DNA of 64,000 bases. It comes from Nitrosomonadaceae bacterium. Its GTDB lineage: Bacteria; Pseudomonadota; Gammaproteobacteria; Burkholderiales; Nitrosomonadaceae. Each line of letters begins with the position of its first letter. Position 1 is the stretch's first letter. The translations under genes and the position numbers were made by a program. Below, piece after piece: positions 28,457-38,398 of this stretch. The stretch covers positions 60,923-124,922 of the forward strand of contig BJGV01000003.1 of assembly GCA_014190895.1 (NCBI GenBank), written 5' to 3'. Below the pieces are notes generated by a model. The model had not been told where the DNA came from, did no database searches, and saw nothing but the letters and a program-made list of their open reading frames with translations.

Positions 28457-29656
28457 GTGACCAAACAAATTCAAGATGCTTATATTGTTGCCGCTTTGCG
28501 AACGCCGGTTGGCAAGGCACCGCGTGGCATGTTTAGAACTGTGCGTCCAGATGACATGTTAGCTCATGTATTAACAGTCGCTATGCGAGAATGCAGCGGG
28601 CTTGATCCGGCGGCAATCGACGATGTAATCGTTGGTTGCGCAATGCCGGAGGGTGAACAAGGCATGAATGTGGCGCGGATCGCTCTATTGCTGGCAGGAC
28701 TGCCCAATAGTGTATCTGGCATGACTATTAATCGCTTTTGCTCTTCTGGAGTTCAGGCGGTCGCGCTTGCTGCCGATCGCATACGCCTAGGTGAGGCTGA
28801 TGTTATGATTGCCGCTGGCACAGAGAGTATGAGCATGGTGCCTATGATGGGTAACAAAGTCACTATCAATCCGGCCATATTCTTACAGGATGAAAATGTA
28901 GGCATCGCTTATGGCATGGGCTTGACTGCAGAAAAAGTTGCGCAGCAGTGGAAGGTAAGTCGTGAAGCTCAAGATGAGTTTTCGGTAACCAGTCATATCA
29001 GGGCACTTAAAGCTATTGAGGCGGGCGAATTCAGTCAAGAAATTGCGCCGTATACTATTGAAGAAAAAAGGCCCGATCTTTCTTCCTGTGAGATCCGTAG
29101 CACACTCATCACCAAAAATACCGACGAAGGTCCTCGTCTTGGCACAAATCAAGAAACCCTTGGCAAGTTAAAGCCGGTTTTTGCAATTAATGGCTCGGTT
29201 ACGGCTGGCAATAGCTCACAAATGTCAGACGGCGCAGGCGCTGTAATTATAGTGAGTGAAGTGGCCCTGAAACGCTTTAATCTCGAACCAATTGGGCGAT
29301 TTATGGGATTTGCAGTAGCCGGCGTACCACCTGACGTAATGGGGGTCGGCCCAATCAAAGCAATACCAAAAGTACTAAAACAAGTTGGTTTGAAACAAGA
29401 TGATCTGGACTGGATTGAATTAAATGAGGCCTTTGCCGCGCAAAGTCTTGCGGTCATCAACTATCTGGGGCTAGATCGCAACAAAGTTAACCCCTTAGGA
29501 GGAGCAATTGCGCTCGGCCATCCTTTGGGCGCCACCGGCGCCATTCGCGTTGCCACATTGCTACACGGTCTACGTCGACACAAAAAGAATTATGGCATGG
29601 TTACTATGTGCATCGGTACAGGAATGGGTGCGGCGGCTGTCTTTGAGTCACTATAA
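28457..29656 (+). CDS. fadA: acetyl-CoA acyltransferase (3-ketoacyl-CoA thiolase)
   Basis: Last step of beta-oxidation: thiolytic release of acetyl-CoA. The 399 residues start at a GTG after a GGGAGA ribosome site, 23 bp past the preceding gene. The nucleophile Cys95 is in NRFCSSGVQAVA. The C-terminal GGAIALGHPLGATGA and CIGTGMGAAAVFE supply the catalytic His and second Cys. All residues are in place. It closes the beta-oxidation cluster; the nirK promoter follows. Confidence 0.95.
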   Translation: MTKQIQDAYIVAALRTPVGKAPRGMFRTVRPDDMLAHVLTVAMRECSGLDPAAIDDVIVGCAMPEGEQGMNVARIALLLAGLPNSVSGMTINRFCSSGVQAVALAADRIRLGEADVMIAAGTESMSMVPMMGNKVTINPAIFLQDENVGIAYGMGLTAEKVAQQWKVSREAQDEFSVTSHIRALKAIEAGEFSQEIAPYTIEEKRPDLSSCEIRSTLITKNTDEGPRLGTNQETLGKLKPVFAINGSVTAGNSSQMSDGAGAVIIVSEVALKRFNLEPIGRFMGFAVAGVPPDVMGVGPIKAIPKVLKQVGLKQDDLDWIELNEAFAAQSLAVINYLGLDRNKVNPLGGAIALGHPLGATGAIRVATLLHGLRRHKKNYGMVTMCIGTGMGAAAVFESL

Positions 29657-29744
29657 GCTTATCAATGCTCTCCAGTATGTCCACTTAGGGACAAAACTCT
29701 TTAATTGAACTAAATTAAGCTTCGCTTCTCTAAATAACCATCTC

Positions 29745-29772
29745 TTGTGCTTATTTATTTTTCGTGTATTAT
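29745..29772 (+). promoter_or_regulatory. candidate sigma-70 promoter of nirK
   Basis: TTGTGC (29745-29750) and TATTAT (29767-29772) are separated by 16 bp, about 60 bp before the nirK start. The surroundings are very AT-rich. I looked for an FNR-like TTGATNNNNATCAA site and saw none in the 177-bp gap. The nirK ATG itself has a strong AAAAGGAG ribosome site. Confidence 0.45.
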
Positions 29773-29833
29773 ACGGCGTTAGTTATTTATTTATTAAACA
29801 ATAAATTACAACAATTTTTCAAAAGGAGTTTAA

Positions 29834-30925
29834 ATGTATAAAAAAGCTGTAAGTCTATTAGCTGGTTTTGGTCTTGTTCTTGCCGGCGTAACGCAAGTAT
29901 TGGCCAATGCTCCAGCTAACACCCCTAGAGTCACCCAAGAACTAGTGGCCCCTCCCCATCTACCTAAACATGATCAAGTAGCGAAGGGTCCCGCAAAGAT
30001 TGTAGCAGTAAGATTAGAAGCCCAAGAAAAACTCATGCAAGTTTCACCAGACGGCACAAAATGGTGGGCTTTGACTTTCAACGGAACCGTTCCTGGACCG
30101 TTAATCGTTGCGCATGAAGGTGACTGGGTTGAATTGACTCTCGTTAATCCAAAAAGTAATACCATGGCACATAATCTTGATTTCCATGCTGCAACTGGCT
30201 CACTAGGTGGCGCAGGTTTAGATCTTGTACAGCCTGGTGAAGAAGTTGTTTTAACTTGGAAAGCCCTAAAAGCTGGTGTGTTTGTATACCACTGCGCTCC
30301 TGGTGGAACCATGATTCCTTTCCACAATAGTTCTGGCATGAATGGTGCCATCATGATATTGCCACGTGCCGGGCTGAAAGACGCTAAAGGTAAACCATGG
30401 AAATATGATCGCGGTTACTACGTTGGTGAACAAGATCTTTATCTACCTAAAGACGCAAACGGAAAATACAAGCAATATGCTCAACCACTCGAAGGAATGG
30501 CTGACATGCTTGAATTGGGCAAGGGTCTAATCCCAACCCACGTTGTGTTTAATGGTGCAGTAGGCGCCTTAACAGGAAAAAATGCACTTACAGCAAACGT
30601 AGGTGAAAAAGTTCTGTTCATTCACTCACAAGCAAACCGCGATTCACGGCCACATCTGATTGGTGGTCATGCTGACTTGGTTTGGCAGGGTGGTTCATTC
30701 AATGATGTTCCAAGCACTAATTATGAAACTTGGTTTATTCCTGGGGGTTCTGCAGGTGCAGCCGGGTATCAGTTCTTAATGCCAGGACTGTACGTTTATC
30801 TCAGCCATAATCTGCTTGAAGCGGTGTTGTTGGGAGCTGCCGCACACATGACTGTTGAAGGTAAATGGGACAACAACATCATGGAACAAACAAAGAAACC
30901 TGGTCCTATAACAATGGATCACTAA
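29834..30925 (+). CDS. nirK: copper-containing nitrite reductase (class I)
   Basis: Periplasmic enzyme reducing nitrite to nitric oxide. The 363 residues start with a Sec-type signal peptide (MYKKAVSLLAGFGLVLAG...VLANA). Two cupredoxin domains follow. Type 1 copper ligands are His113, Cys154, His164 and Met169; type 2 ligands include His118 and His153, with the third His in SHNLLEA near 329. The catalytic Asp116 in HNLDFH and the RPHLIGGH segment are present. CAPGGTMIPFH and HVVFNGAVGALTG match class I NirK rather than AniA. All ligands are intact. No nor, nos or cytochrome gene adjoins. A nitrifier or partial-denitrification role is inference. Confidence 0.96.
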   Translation: MYKKAVSLLAGFGLVLAGVTQVLANAPANTPRVTQELVAPPHLPKHDQVAKGPAKIVAVRLEAQEKLMQVSPDGTKWWALTFNGTVPGPLIVAHEGDWVELTLVNPKSNTMAHNLDFHAATGSLGGAGLDLVQPGEEVVLTWKALKAGVFVYHCAPGGTMIPFHNSSGMNGAIMILPRAGLKDAKGKPWKYDRGYYVGEQDLYLPKDANGKYKQYAQPLEGMADMLELGKGLIPTHVVFNGAVGALTGKNALTANVGEKVLFIHSQANRDSRPHLIGGHADLVWQGGSFNDVPSTNYETWFIPGGSAGAAGYQFLMPGLYVYLSHNLLEAVLLGAAAHMTVEGKWDNNIMEQTKKPGPITMDH

Positions 30926-30953
30926 GAAACAATTGTTTTAAGCTGTATATTCT

Positions 30954-30989
30954 AAAATGGCCTCAACCTAAAGTTGGGGCCATTTTTTT
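30954..30989 (+). terminator. rho-independent terminator of nirK
   Basis: A 14-bp stem (AAAATGGCCTCAAC paired with GTTGGGGCCATTTT, one G-U pair) with a 5-nt loop (ctaaa) is followed by a T run. It lies 28 bp after the nirK stop and shields the leftward acyl carrier protein gene from nirK transcripts. It is the clearest intrinsic terminator I see in the window. Confidence 0.92.
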
Positions 30990-31065
30990 ATGCTTCATGA
31001 ACTCTCAGTAGCTCGTTTCGTTGACTGCTTAACAAGCATTTTTATTGGACCACGGATTGACTGCT

Positions 31066-31317
31066 TTATTCGGCTAATTTTTGTTCAATAAATTGGGTGA
31101 GACCGCCGAGAGTTTGAAAGGTTTTGGCGCTAATCTCGCCGGCATCTACTGTAATTCCAAAGCGCTTTTCTAACGCCGCAATTACACCAACAACTGCCAT
31201 TGAATCTAATTCTGGGATATTTCCCAACAGGATTGAATCCTTTTCAAGAAAATCTTTTCGATCGCCCAAGCTTAATACATCAGATAAAACATCTCTCACT
31301 GCTTCAAAGTTTTGCAT
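31066..31317 (-). CDS. stand-alone acyl carrier protein
   Basis: An 83-residue acidic helical protein of the ACP fold. The phosphopantetheine attachment Ser39 is in ELDSMAVV, and helix 3 is SAKTFQTLGGLTQFIEQKL. It is not the housekeeping AcpP: the usual DSLD motif is DSMA and no fab genes adjoin. Such carriers occur with specialised acyl ligases, exosortase loci or secondary pathways. No partner enzyme is visible here, so its substrate is unknown. Confidence 0.85.
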   Translation of the reverse strand: MQNFEAVRDVLSDVLSLGDRKDFLEKDSILLGNIPELDSMAVVGVIAALEKRFGITVDAGEISAKTFQTLGGLTQFIEQKLAE

Positions 31318-31387
31318 AATTATTCCGCGCTATATTTATATTACGGTGTTCAATAACAGGGTGGGAGATCGCTAAAATTCTATTTAA

Positions 31388-31576
31388 TTACTCATGACTA
31401 AAATAAACATAGGGTTTCTGTGGCACCTCTGATTCTTTAAAATGTTTGCGTTGCTCCTTATCCAGCGTTTTATCCCACCAAATAGCACGCGCCTCTTTTT
31501 GCTGTTCAGGCAATTGGGGGTTTTGCATAAATAATTCACGCATAAATTTAGTATGCTCAGATTCGTAAGATTCCAT
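31388..31576 (-). CDS. DUF3460 family small protein
   Basis: A 62-residue protein whose pattern YESEHTKFMRELF, then NPQLPEQQKEARAIWWDK and PQKPYVYF, matches the DUF3460 family as I recall it, a small family essentially confined to betaproteobacteria. The function is unknown. It is soluble, charged and rich in aromatics. A ribosome site (AAGGAAAG) precedes the ATG. It lies between the ACP and the spermidine-synthase-like gene in the same direction. Confidence 0.8.
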   Translation of the reverse strand: MESYESEHTKFMRELFMQNPQLPEQQKEARAIWWDKTLDKEQRKHFKESEVPQKPYVYFSHE

Positions 31577-31690
31577 GACTTGCTTTCCTTGTTTTAAACA
31601 CAGGGTAGAACTTTATCATAACCAAACGAGGGGCGCACTAAGCCCTTGTATATAAATAAGCGCTCGTCTCTCGATAAAACATGAGCAAAA

Positions 31691-32470
31691 TTAAATCTCT
31701 AAATATCTGTTGCTATGCGCGCCATACTTACGCAACCCCTCAATAAATCTAGGAAATGGCAAGATCAGCTGACTTTCCAGCTCCTCTGCGCGTCGCTCTA
31801 ATTCTTCCCATGCTATTTTTCCTAGGCCACGTTTAAACGCAAAAACAATCTGATTGCCCCGGATCTCAGTCAAAAACGTAATTACATGGCCATCAAAACT
31901 ATTCTGTATGCGGTGCATATGCTCATCTCGATTCTTGTCTCTGCTGAGAAGATTAATCACTAAGATGCCGTTTTTATTAAGTGTCTCGCAAGCGCTGTTA
32001 TAGAAATCTTGGCTACAGAGAGTATCGACCTGATTACTGCCATTAAAACCATCAACCATTAGTATATCTGTGCTGGCGGGATGATGAGCAATGTAATCGC
32101 CACCTTCTGCAACCAACACTTGCAAACGTTCGCTGTTAAGGGGTAACAAAAAATGACTGCGCGCAATTTCGACAACTTGTGGGCTAATTTCAATCACACT
32201 AATCTTAATCTGTGGCATTCGGTGATACACAAATTTTACCAGTGATCCCCCGCCCAAACCAATCATCAGAATATTTTCTGGGTGGGGGTGAAACAATAAG
32301 AACCCCATCATGCACTGGGTATAGAACAGCTCCAGATCATTGGGTGCGGTCAATCGCATGGCACTTTGCACCATATCACTACCCAAATGTAACGCTCGCA
32401 CCCCATTCTGTTCGCTCAATTCAATGTTAGACTCTCGCTGCTGAGTTTGCCATCTAGAAAGTCGGGGCAT
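31691..32470 (-). CDS. spermidine synthase-like protein
   Basis: A 259-residue protein with the polyamine aminopropyltransferase fold: GLGGGSLVKFV is the nucleotide-binding loop, ISVIEISPQVVEIARSHF the acidic strand, and TDILMVDGFNG corresponds to the catalytic Asp region. The N-terminal tetramerisation domain of true SpeE is reduced, as in the SpeE-like family common in betaproteobacteria. Aminopropyl transfer is therefore not certain; it may be another SAM-dependent methyltransferase. No speD or other polyamine gene adjoins. Confidence 0.82.
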   Translation of the reverse strand: MPRLSRWQTQQRESNIELSEQNGVRALHLGSDMVQSAMRLTAPNDLELFYTQCMMGFLLFHPHPENILMIGLGGGSLVKFVYHRMPQIKISVIEISPQVVEIARSHFLLPLNSERLQVLVAEGGDYIAHHPASTDILMVDGFNGSNQVDTLCSQDFYNSACETLNKNGILVINLLSRDKNRDEHMHRIQNSFDGHVITFLTEIRGNQIVFAFKRGLGKIAWEELERRAEELESQLILPFPRFIEGLRKYGAHSNRYLEI

Positions 32471-32521
32471 ATATCGCTACCAGTAAAATTCCAATCGAAT
32501 TTCCATTTATAACACTACCTG

Positions 32522-32597
32522 TGGCGCCCTGAACACGAATCGAACGTGTGACCTACCCCTTAGGAGGGGGTTGCTCTATCCACTGAGCTACCAGGGC
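32522..32597 (-). tRNA. tRNA-Arg (anticodon CCU)
   Basis: Read on the minus strand, the 76-nt gene folds into a full cloverleaf. The acceptor stem is GCCCTGG/TCAGGGC with one G-U pair. The D arm is GCTC...GAGC, the anticodon stem ACCCC/GGGGT with loop CTCCTAA, and the T arm ACACG/CGTGT with TTCGATT. The anticodon CCU reads AGG (Arg). The discriminator base is G and the CCA end is encoded. It stands alone between the spermidine-synthase-like gene and bcp. Confidence 0.97.
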
Positions 32598-32815
32598 CGC
32601 AAACATCATTTTACGCTACCAGTATTGTGGCATGGATTAATTTAAGCGCTTCTTACAATATTTTGGTAACGTAATTCTTCCCAAAAAAATAACGTTAATT
32701 GTATGTCACTCTTGGAAGATTACTTATCGGGGAAAGCTTGATCTCTTTAAGATATAAAATTCAACTTAAAAAGAAAGGCTTCTGTAAAATAGTTGCAACG
32801 CTACTAAGGATAATT

Positions 32816-33307
32816 ATGTTTTCATGGAACCGTACTGCGCAGATTAATGTGCCAAAAATAGGCCAGATGGCTCCGGATTTCAAGCTACCGGATCAGAATG
32901 GTAAAATTTATACCTTGGCAGATTTTCGCGGTAAATGGTTAGTATTGTATTTCTATCCCAAAGATGACACACCCGGCTGCACTAAACAAGCATGTATGTT
33001 TCGCGATGATTTTCACAAACTCACGCTACTGGGCGCAAATTTAGTGGGCATAAGTGTAGATAGCACTACAAGTCACACTAATTTCGCCAAGAAATATAAC
33101 CTCGCCTTTCCGTTACTTGCTGATGATGAAGCGAAAGTTGCTACCTGTTACGACTCTCTTATTAATCTAGGCATTGTTAAATTTGCCAAGCGCAATACTT
33201 TTTTGATTGATCCGCAGGGCAAGATTGCCAAAATTTATTTATTGGCTAGCGCCTCTCGAAATTCTACTGAGGTGATCGAGGATTTGAAAAAACTACAGTT
33301 TCTGTAA
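32816..33307 (+). CDS. bcp: thioredoxin-dependent peroxiredoxin (Bcp/PrxQ)
   Basis: Reduces hydroperoxides with electrons from thioredoxin. The ATG at 32816 follows AAGGA at 5 nt and gives 163 residues starting MFSWNRTAQ; an in-frame start at 32699 would add 39 unlikely residues. Peroxidatic Cys55 in DTPGCTKQAC and resolving Cys60 form the atypical 2-Cys pair of the PrxQ class. The family motif APDFKLPDQNG is at 19-29. It converges with the Smr-domain gene. trxB, a possible source of its reductant pathway, lies under 1 kb away. Confidence 0.95.
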   Translation: MFSWNRTAQINVPKIGQMAPDFKLPDQNGKIYTLADFRGKWLVLYFYPKDDTPGCTKQACMFRDDFHKLTLLGANLVGISVDSTTSHTNFAKKYNLAFPLLADDEAKVATCYDSLINLGIVKFAKRNTFLIDPQGKIAKIYLLASASRNSTEVIEDLKKLQFL

Positions 33308-33359
33308 AATCTAAATTTATTTTTTATTTGATTCTTAAAAATTGACACTGCCCCATCTA

Positions 33360-33959
33360 TCATATTTCAATCTTCGATCTAGACGTCTTCAGCAGTACTA
33401 AAACAGCGCCGCTTCCACCGTCAGCTGACCCTGCTTTACAAAAAGCCAACACATTCTTATATTGCGCAAGCCAGCCGCCTACCTTGGCCTTCAACACAGG
33501 TTCTTGATTTTTTGAACTTAATCCCTTGCCATGTATTACCTGCACACAGCGAAAACCCTGCTTGCTACTAGAGTCAAGAAACATCATGAGCTCTTGTCGC
33601 GCTTGGTCACGAGTAAAACCATGTAGATCTAGTCGTGCCTGGATGCCCCAGTAATTTTTTCGCAACCGCCGCAAAGTTTGATGAGATAAACCAGGGCGCA
33701 AAAAAGCCCACTCATCGCCTACCTCTATTGCTATTTCTGATGGAATGTAATCGGAAAATATATCGCCTGACGTGGATTGAATATCTTGCGAAACTTTTCG
33801 AGGGATTGGGCGAGGAGAATTTAAAGTATGGGTTATTTTATTGGACATGATTAATGGCGCCACATCCTTAACTGCCGCTCGAAATAATGAAAACTCATCC
33901 TCATTATTTGCCGTTACAGTTGCTGGTTTGATTAGATTTTTGCTGTCGCGTTGCTTCAT
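33360..33959 (-). CDS. Smr-domain protein (DNA endonuclease SmrA-like)
   Basis: A 199-residue protein with a C-terminal Smr domain: LDLHGFTRDQARQELMMFL, then VQVIHGKGLSSKNQEPVLKAKV and AFCKAGSADGGSGAVLVLL, with the LDxHG and HGxG motifs intact. Proteobacterial stand-alone Smr proteins are nicking nucleases in vitro; the cellular role is unsettled. The N-terminal half is low in conservation. The ATG at 33959 is preferred to a TTG two codons upstream. It lies 24 bp after trxB in the same direction. Confidence 0.9.
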   Translation of the reverse strand: MKQRDSKNLIKPATVTANNEDEFSLFRAAVKDVAPLIMSNKITHTLNSPRPIPRKVSQDIQSTSGDIFSDYIPSEIAIEVGDEWAFLRPGLSHQTLRRLRKNYWGIQARLDLHGFTRDQARQELMMFLDSSSKQGFRCVQVIHGKGLSSKNQEPVLKAKVGGWLAQYKNVLAFCKAGSADGGSGAVLVLLKTSRSKIEI

Positions 33960-33983
33960 GAACAATCCGACTTAGTGATTTTT

Positions 33984-34937
<954 letters not shown>

Positions 34938-34977
34938 TTAATAATGATTATAAGGCACGTTCTTTAAAAGAAAATTG

Positions 34978-37911
34978 CTACAATCTTTGTTCGATCCAAC
35001 TAGAAATGCTGTCCAATGCTGCCAGTAAATTATCAGGTTGAGTGCCTCCCGCTTGCGCCATGTCAGGGCGACCTCCGCCCTTGCCTCCAACTTGTAAGGC
35101 AACAAAATTAACTAATTCGCCCGCTTTCACTTTTACGGTAAGGTCGTCTGTAACACCTGCGATTAGGACAACTCCTCCGGCCTCTATTGTACCCAGCACT
35201 ACGATACAAGATTTCAATTTATCTTTGCATCCATCTAAAGTTTCGCGCAAGGTCTTCGCATCAGCTCCCTCCAAACACGCCGTCAATAATTTAACGCCCT
35301 TTACCTCTTTTACTTGGTTGACGAGATCGCTGCTTTGCGTGCCCGCAAATTTTGATTTTAGTTTCGCCAGTTCTTTTTCTAGCTGCTTGACACTGCCAAC
35401 CATTTGAGTAATTTTTTGTGTTACTTCTTGCAGCGGCGCTTTTAGCGTCTCGCTAATTTGCAGTAATTGCATCTCACATTGCTGCACGTATTCTAGCGCG
35501 CCTTCACCTGTAACTGCCTCCACGCGACGGACGCCTGCCGCCACTCCGCTTTGATCGCGAATCTTAAAAAAACCAATGTCGCCAGTGCGTTTGACATGAG
35601 TGCCGCCACATAGCTCCCGTGAAGATCCAATCTGTAGTACGCGCACCTCCTCACCATACTTCTCCCCAAATAACATCATCGCACCAGTTTTTTGTGCATC
35701 CTTAATTCTCATCACGCATGCCTCAGTCGCGACATTGGATAGAATTTCCGCATTCACTAAAGTCTCCACTTTAAGAATTTCTGCCTCGCTCATTGGTTGG
35801 TAATGCACAAAATCAAAACGTGTTTTATCAGCATCAACTAACGAGCCTTTTTGCTGGACATGAGCGCCTAAGACCTCACGCAAGGCTTTGTGCATCAAAT
35901 GAGTGGCGGAATGATTGCGTTCGGTGCGTGCTCGCGCCATTAAATTAACTTCTGCCAAAACCTTATCACCTGTAGCCATTAGCCCTTTACGCAAAGACCC
36001 TTTGTGACCAAACACATTAGTTTTTATTTTTTGTGTATCTGTTACTGTGAAAGTCCCGTTACTGGCAAGCAATTCGCCATGATCTCCTACCTGTCCACCA
36101 GATTCGGCGTAAAAGGGTGTGTGATCTAGCATGATTATCGCCTCATCACCTACTTCGATGAAATTTACTGAGACACCCTCCTTGTGAATAGCAAGAACCT
36201 TGCCTTCGTAGCGCAAATCTTCATAGCCATGAAATTCAGTTATACGGCCGCTATATTCCATTCCATCTCGAATAGTAAATTTATTTGCTGCCCGAGCCCG
36301 CGTACGCTGCTTCTTCATTTCGACATCAAAAGCTATTGTATCAACAAAAATGCCTTTTTCTCGGCACAAATCTTGTGTTAAATCAAGAGGAAAGCCAAAA
36401 GTATCGTATAAATGGAAAGCGTCTTGGCCATCTACGGCTATTGCGCTTTCGTCGAGATAATAAAAGTTTACCTTGCCTTGGATTAGCTTGGCCGGCTTGG
36501 CAAAATTAGTTATCTCTGTAACGGCCTGCGCTATTTCATTAATTATTATCGCGCAACCTGTGACAGATTTATTCTTCTTTTGACCATATGCGCTCAAAAA
36601 ATCTGTAAATTCTTTTACAAATATGGGGGTGCTGCTCATTTCTGATGCTCTTTTTATCGATACCAGAATAACCCCGTCATCCCCGGAAAACAGTCCATCA
36701 AATTTGTTTCTTTCTGCTGCCGTACTCTCTTCGAAAGATTTAGAAGTATCTTGTAAGAAGTGGTTTCTTATATAACTCAAAACACGGGCCCTTAACCCTG
36801 CCATGGCCTCAAAACGTTGCATTCCGCTTACTAGTGTCTCACCAAAACGCTCTTCTTCTTTCTTCAATGTTGCTACTACTTGTATTTTAGCGTTAATTAA
36901 TTCTGGGTACGCCTGTCCCATTAATTCTGTTAGATCTTCAACCAGCCGATAAAAGAAAGGTTGTTTTTTTCCAAGTTTATAGCCGTGACGAATAGCACGA
37001 CGAATGATGCGCCTAAGCACATAACCGCGCCCCTCATTATCTGGAATTACTCCATCCACAATAAGAAATGAGCAGGCACGAATATGGTCAGCAATCACTT
37101 TAAGGGAATTATTGGAAAGATCGCTTGTGTCCGTAACTCTCGCTGCTGCACAAATAAGATTTTGAAACAGGTCGCTTTCATAATTGGAGTGCACTTGCTG
37201 CATCACCGCAGAAAGGCGCTCTAGCCCCATACCCGTGTCAACTGACGGTCTTGGTAATAGATGTAACTTACCAGCGCTATCTCGATTGTATTGCATAAAC
37301 ACTAAATTCCAGATTTCAATGTAACGGTCGCCGTCTGCGTCTGGGGTGCCCGGAGGACCGCCCGCCACTTCTGGACCATGATCGTAAAATATTTCAGAGC
37401 AAGGTCCGCAAGGTCCCGTATCGCCCATTTGCCAAAAATTATCCATGGTACCAATGCGTGTCAATCGTGATGGATCAATGCCTACCTTGTTGAGCCAGAT
37501 ATCAGCAGCTTCATTATCTTCTGCGTAGACTGTCACCCATAATTTATTCTGTGGAATCTGAAGCGTGACGGTCAGAAATTCCCACGCAAATTGAATTGCA
37601 TGAAGCTTAAAGTAATCGCCAAAACTAAAGTTTCCCAGCATCTCAAAAAATGTATGGTGACGAGCAGTGTAGCCAACATTTTCTAAATCATTATGCTTGC
37701 CACCCGCGCGCACGCAACGTTGCGAACTTGTTGCGCGTAAGTAAGGACGCTTATCTTGACCCAGAAACACGTCTTTAAATTGCACCATGCCGGCGTTAGT
37801 AAACAATAGCGTGGGGTCATTATCGGGAACAAGCGGGCTTGACATTACAATCGTATGCCCGTGTGAATTAAAAAATTCAAGGAATTTTTTTCTTATTTCG
37901 TTGCTTGTCAT
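34978..37911 (-). CDS. alaS: alanyl-tRNA synthetase with an internal insertion
   Basis: Charges tRNA-Ala. The 977 residues exceed the usual 870-880. The class II catalytic core ([27 protein letters not shown]), the editing domain ([14 protein letters not shown] with its zinc-site HxxxH and CGGTHV) and the C-terminal C-Ala domain ending [15 protein letters not shown] are all present. About 100 extra residues lie between [10 protein letters not shown] (371) and [17 protein letters not shown] (495), in the helical linker ahead of the KLYDT-type motif. The insert keeps the frame and has ordinary composition. recX lies 36 bp upstream. Confidence 0.96.
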   Translation of the reverse strand: MTSNEIRKKFLEFFNSHGHTIVMSSPLVPDNDPTLLFTNAGMVQFKDVFLGQDKRPYLRATSSQRCVRAGGKHNDLENVGYTARHHTFFEMLGNFSFGDYFKLHAIQFAWEFLTVTLQIPQNKLWVTVYAEDNEAADIWLNKVGIDPSRLTRIGTMDNFWQMGDTGPCGPCSEIFYDHGPEVAGGPPGTPDADGDRYIEIWNLVFMQYNRDSAGKLHLLPRPSVDTGMGLERLSAVMQQVHSNYESDLFQNLICAAARVTDTSDLSNNSLKVIADHIRACSFLIVDGVIPDNEGRGYVLRRIIRRAIRHGYKLGKKQPFFYRLVEDLTELMGQAYPELINAKIQVVATLKKEEERFGETLVSGMQRFEAMAGLRARVLSYIRNHFLQDTSKSFEESTAAERNKFDGLFSGDDGVILVSIKRASEMSSTPIFVKEFTDFLSAYGQKKNKSVTGCAIIINEIAQAVTEITNFAKPAKLIQGKVNFYYLDESAIAVDGQDAFHLYDTFGFPLDLTQDLCREKGIFVDTIAFDVEMKKQRTRARAANKFTIRDGMEYSGRITEFHGYEDLRYEGKVLAIHKEGVSVNFIEVGDEAIIMLDHTPFYAESGGQVGDHGELLASNGTFTVTDTQKIKTNVFGHKGSLRKGLMATGDKVLAEVNLMARARTERNHSATHLMHKALREVLGAHVQQKGSLVDADKTRFDFVHYQPMSEAEILKVETLVNAEILSNVATEACVMRIKDAQKTGAMMLFGEKYGEEVRVLQIGSSRELCGGTHVKRTGDIGFFKIRDQSGVAAGVRRVEAVTGEGALEYVQQCEMQLLQISETLKAPLQEVTQKITQMVGSVKQLEKELAKLKSKFAGTQSSDLVNQVKEVKGVKLLTACLEGADAKTLRETLDGCKDKLKSCIVVLGTIEAGGVVLIAGVTDDLTVKVKAGELVNFVALQVGGKGGGRPDMAQAGGTQPDNLLAALDSISSWIEQRL

Positions 37912-37947
37912 GCTAATGTTAGATCTATAATTTTATGGCGGGTGATG

Positions 37948-38391
37948 CTACTCGTATGGTGACAATAGTACTCGGCCAATAATTTCTGATTCAAAGCCTC
38001 GGCTCATCAAAAAACGTATTTGCTTGCCTCGTTCTTTTGCGTCAATTGGCATCGCACCAAATTTTTTTTGCCATACTTCACGTGCCGTCTGTAACTCAGT
38101 CTCTTTGAGATTTTTTAGTGCGGCAGTAATCAAATTTTCGTCGATGCCTTTTTGCCGTAGCTCCTGAACAATGCGACGACCGCCAAATTTTTTTCTACGT
38201 ACACAGATTACCTGTTCAACTACCCGCTTATCTGACAAAAAACCTTGCTGCTCGAAAGAATCTAGCGCGAAAGAAAGCTCTTCAAAATTTTTTGCGTGAG
38301 GGGCTAATTTTTTTTCTAACTCTAGTCGAGAGTGTTCTCTTCGCGCTAAATAAATAAAAGCGCGAGTCTTTAAACTTAGAGGGGCGATCAC
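37948..38391 (-). CDS. recX: regulatory protein RecX
   Basis: Modulates RecA filaments. A GTG at 38391, 8 nt after GTGGAG and just past the recA stop, gives 147 residues; an ATG at 38433 would overlap recA by 35 bp and adds an unrelated N-terminus. The family pattern is present: ARREHSRLELEKKLAPH, then FLSDKRVVEQVICVRRKKFGGRRIVQEL and RFLMSRGFESEIIGRVL. It is translated directly after recA, the common arrangement. Confidence 0.93.
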   Translation of the reverse strand: MIAPLSLKTRAFIYLARREHSRLELEKKLAPHAKNFEELSFALDSFEQQGFLSDKRVVEQVICVRRKKFGGRRIVQELRQKGIDENLITAALKNLKETELQTAREVWQKKFGAMPIDAKERGKQIRFLMSRGFESEIIGRVLLSPYE

Positions 38392-38398
38392 ACTATTG

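Noticed and set aside
28453..28458. CACGTG at the fadA start as a parS site
   Set aside because: The flanking bases do not form the required inverted repeat; it overlaps the GTG start codon by chance.
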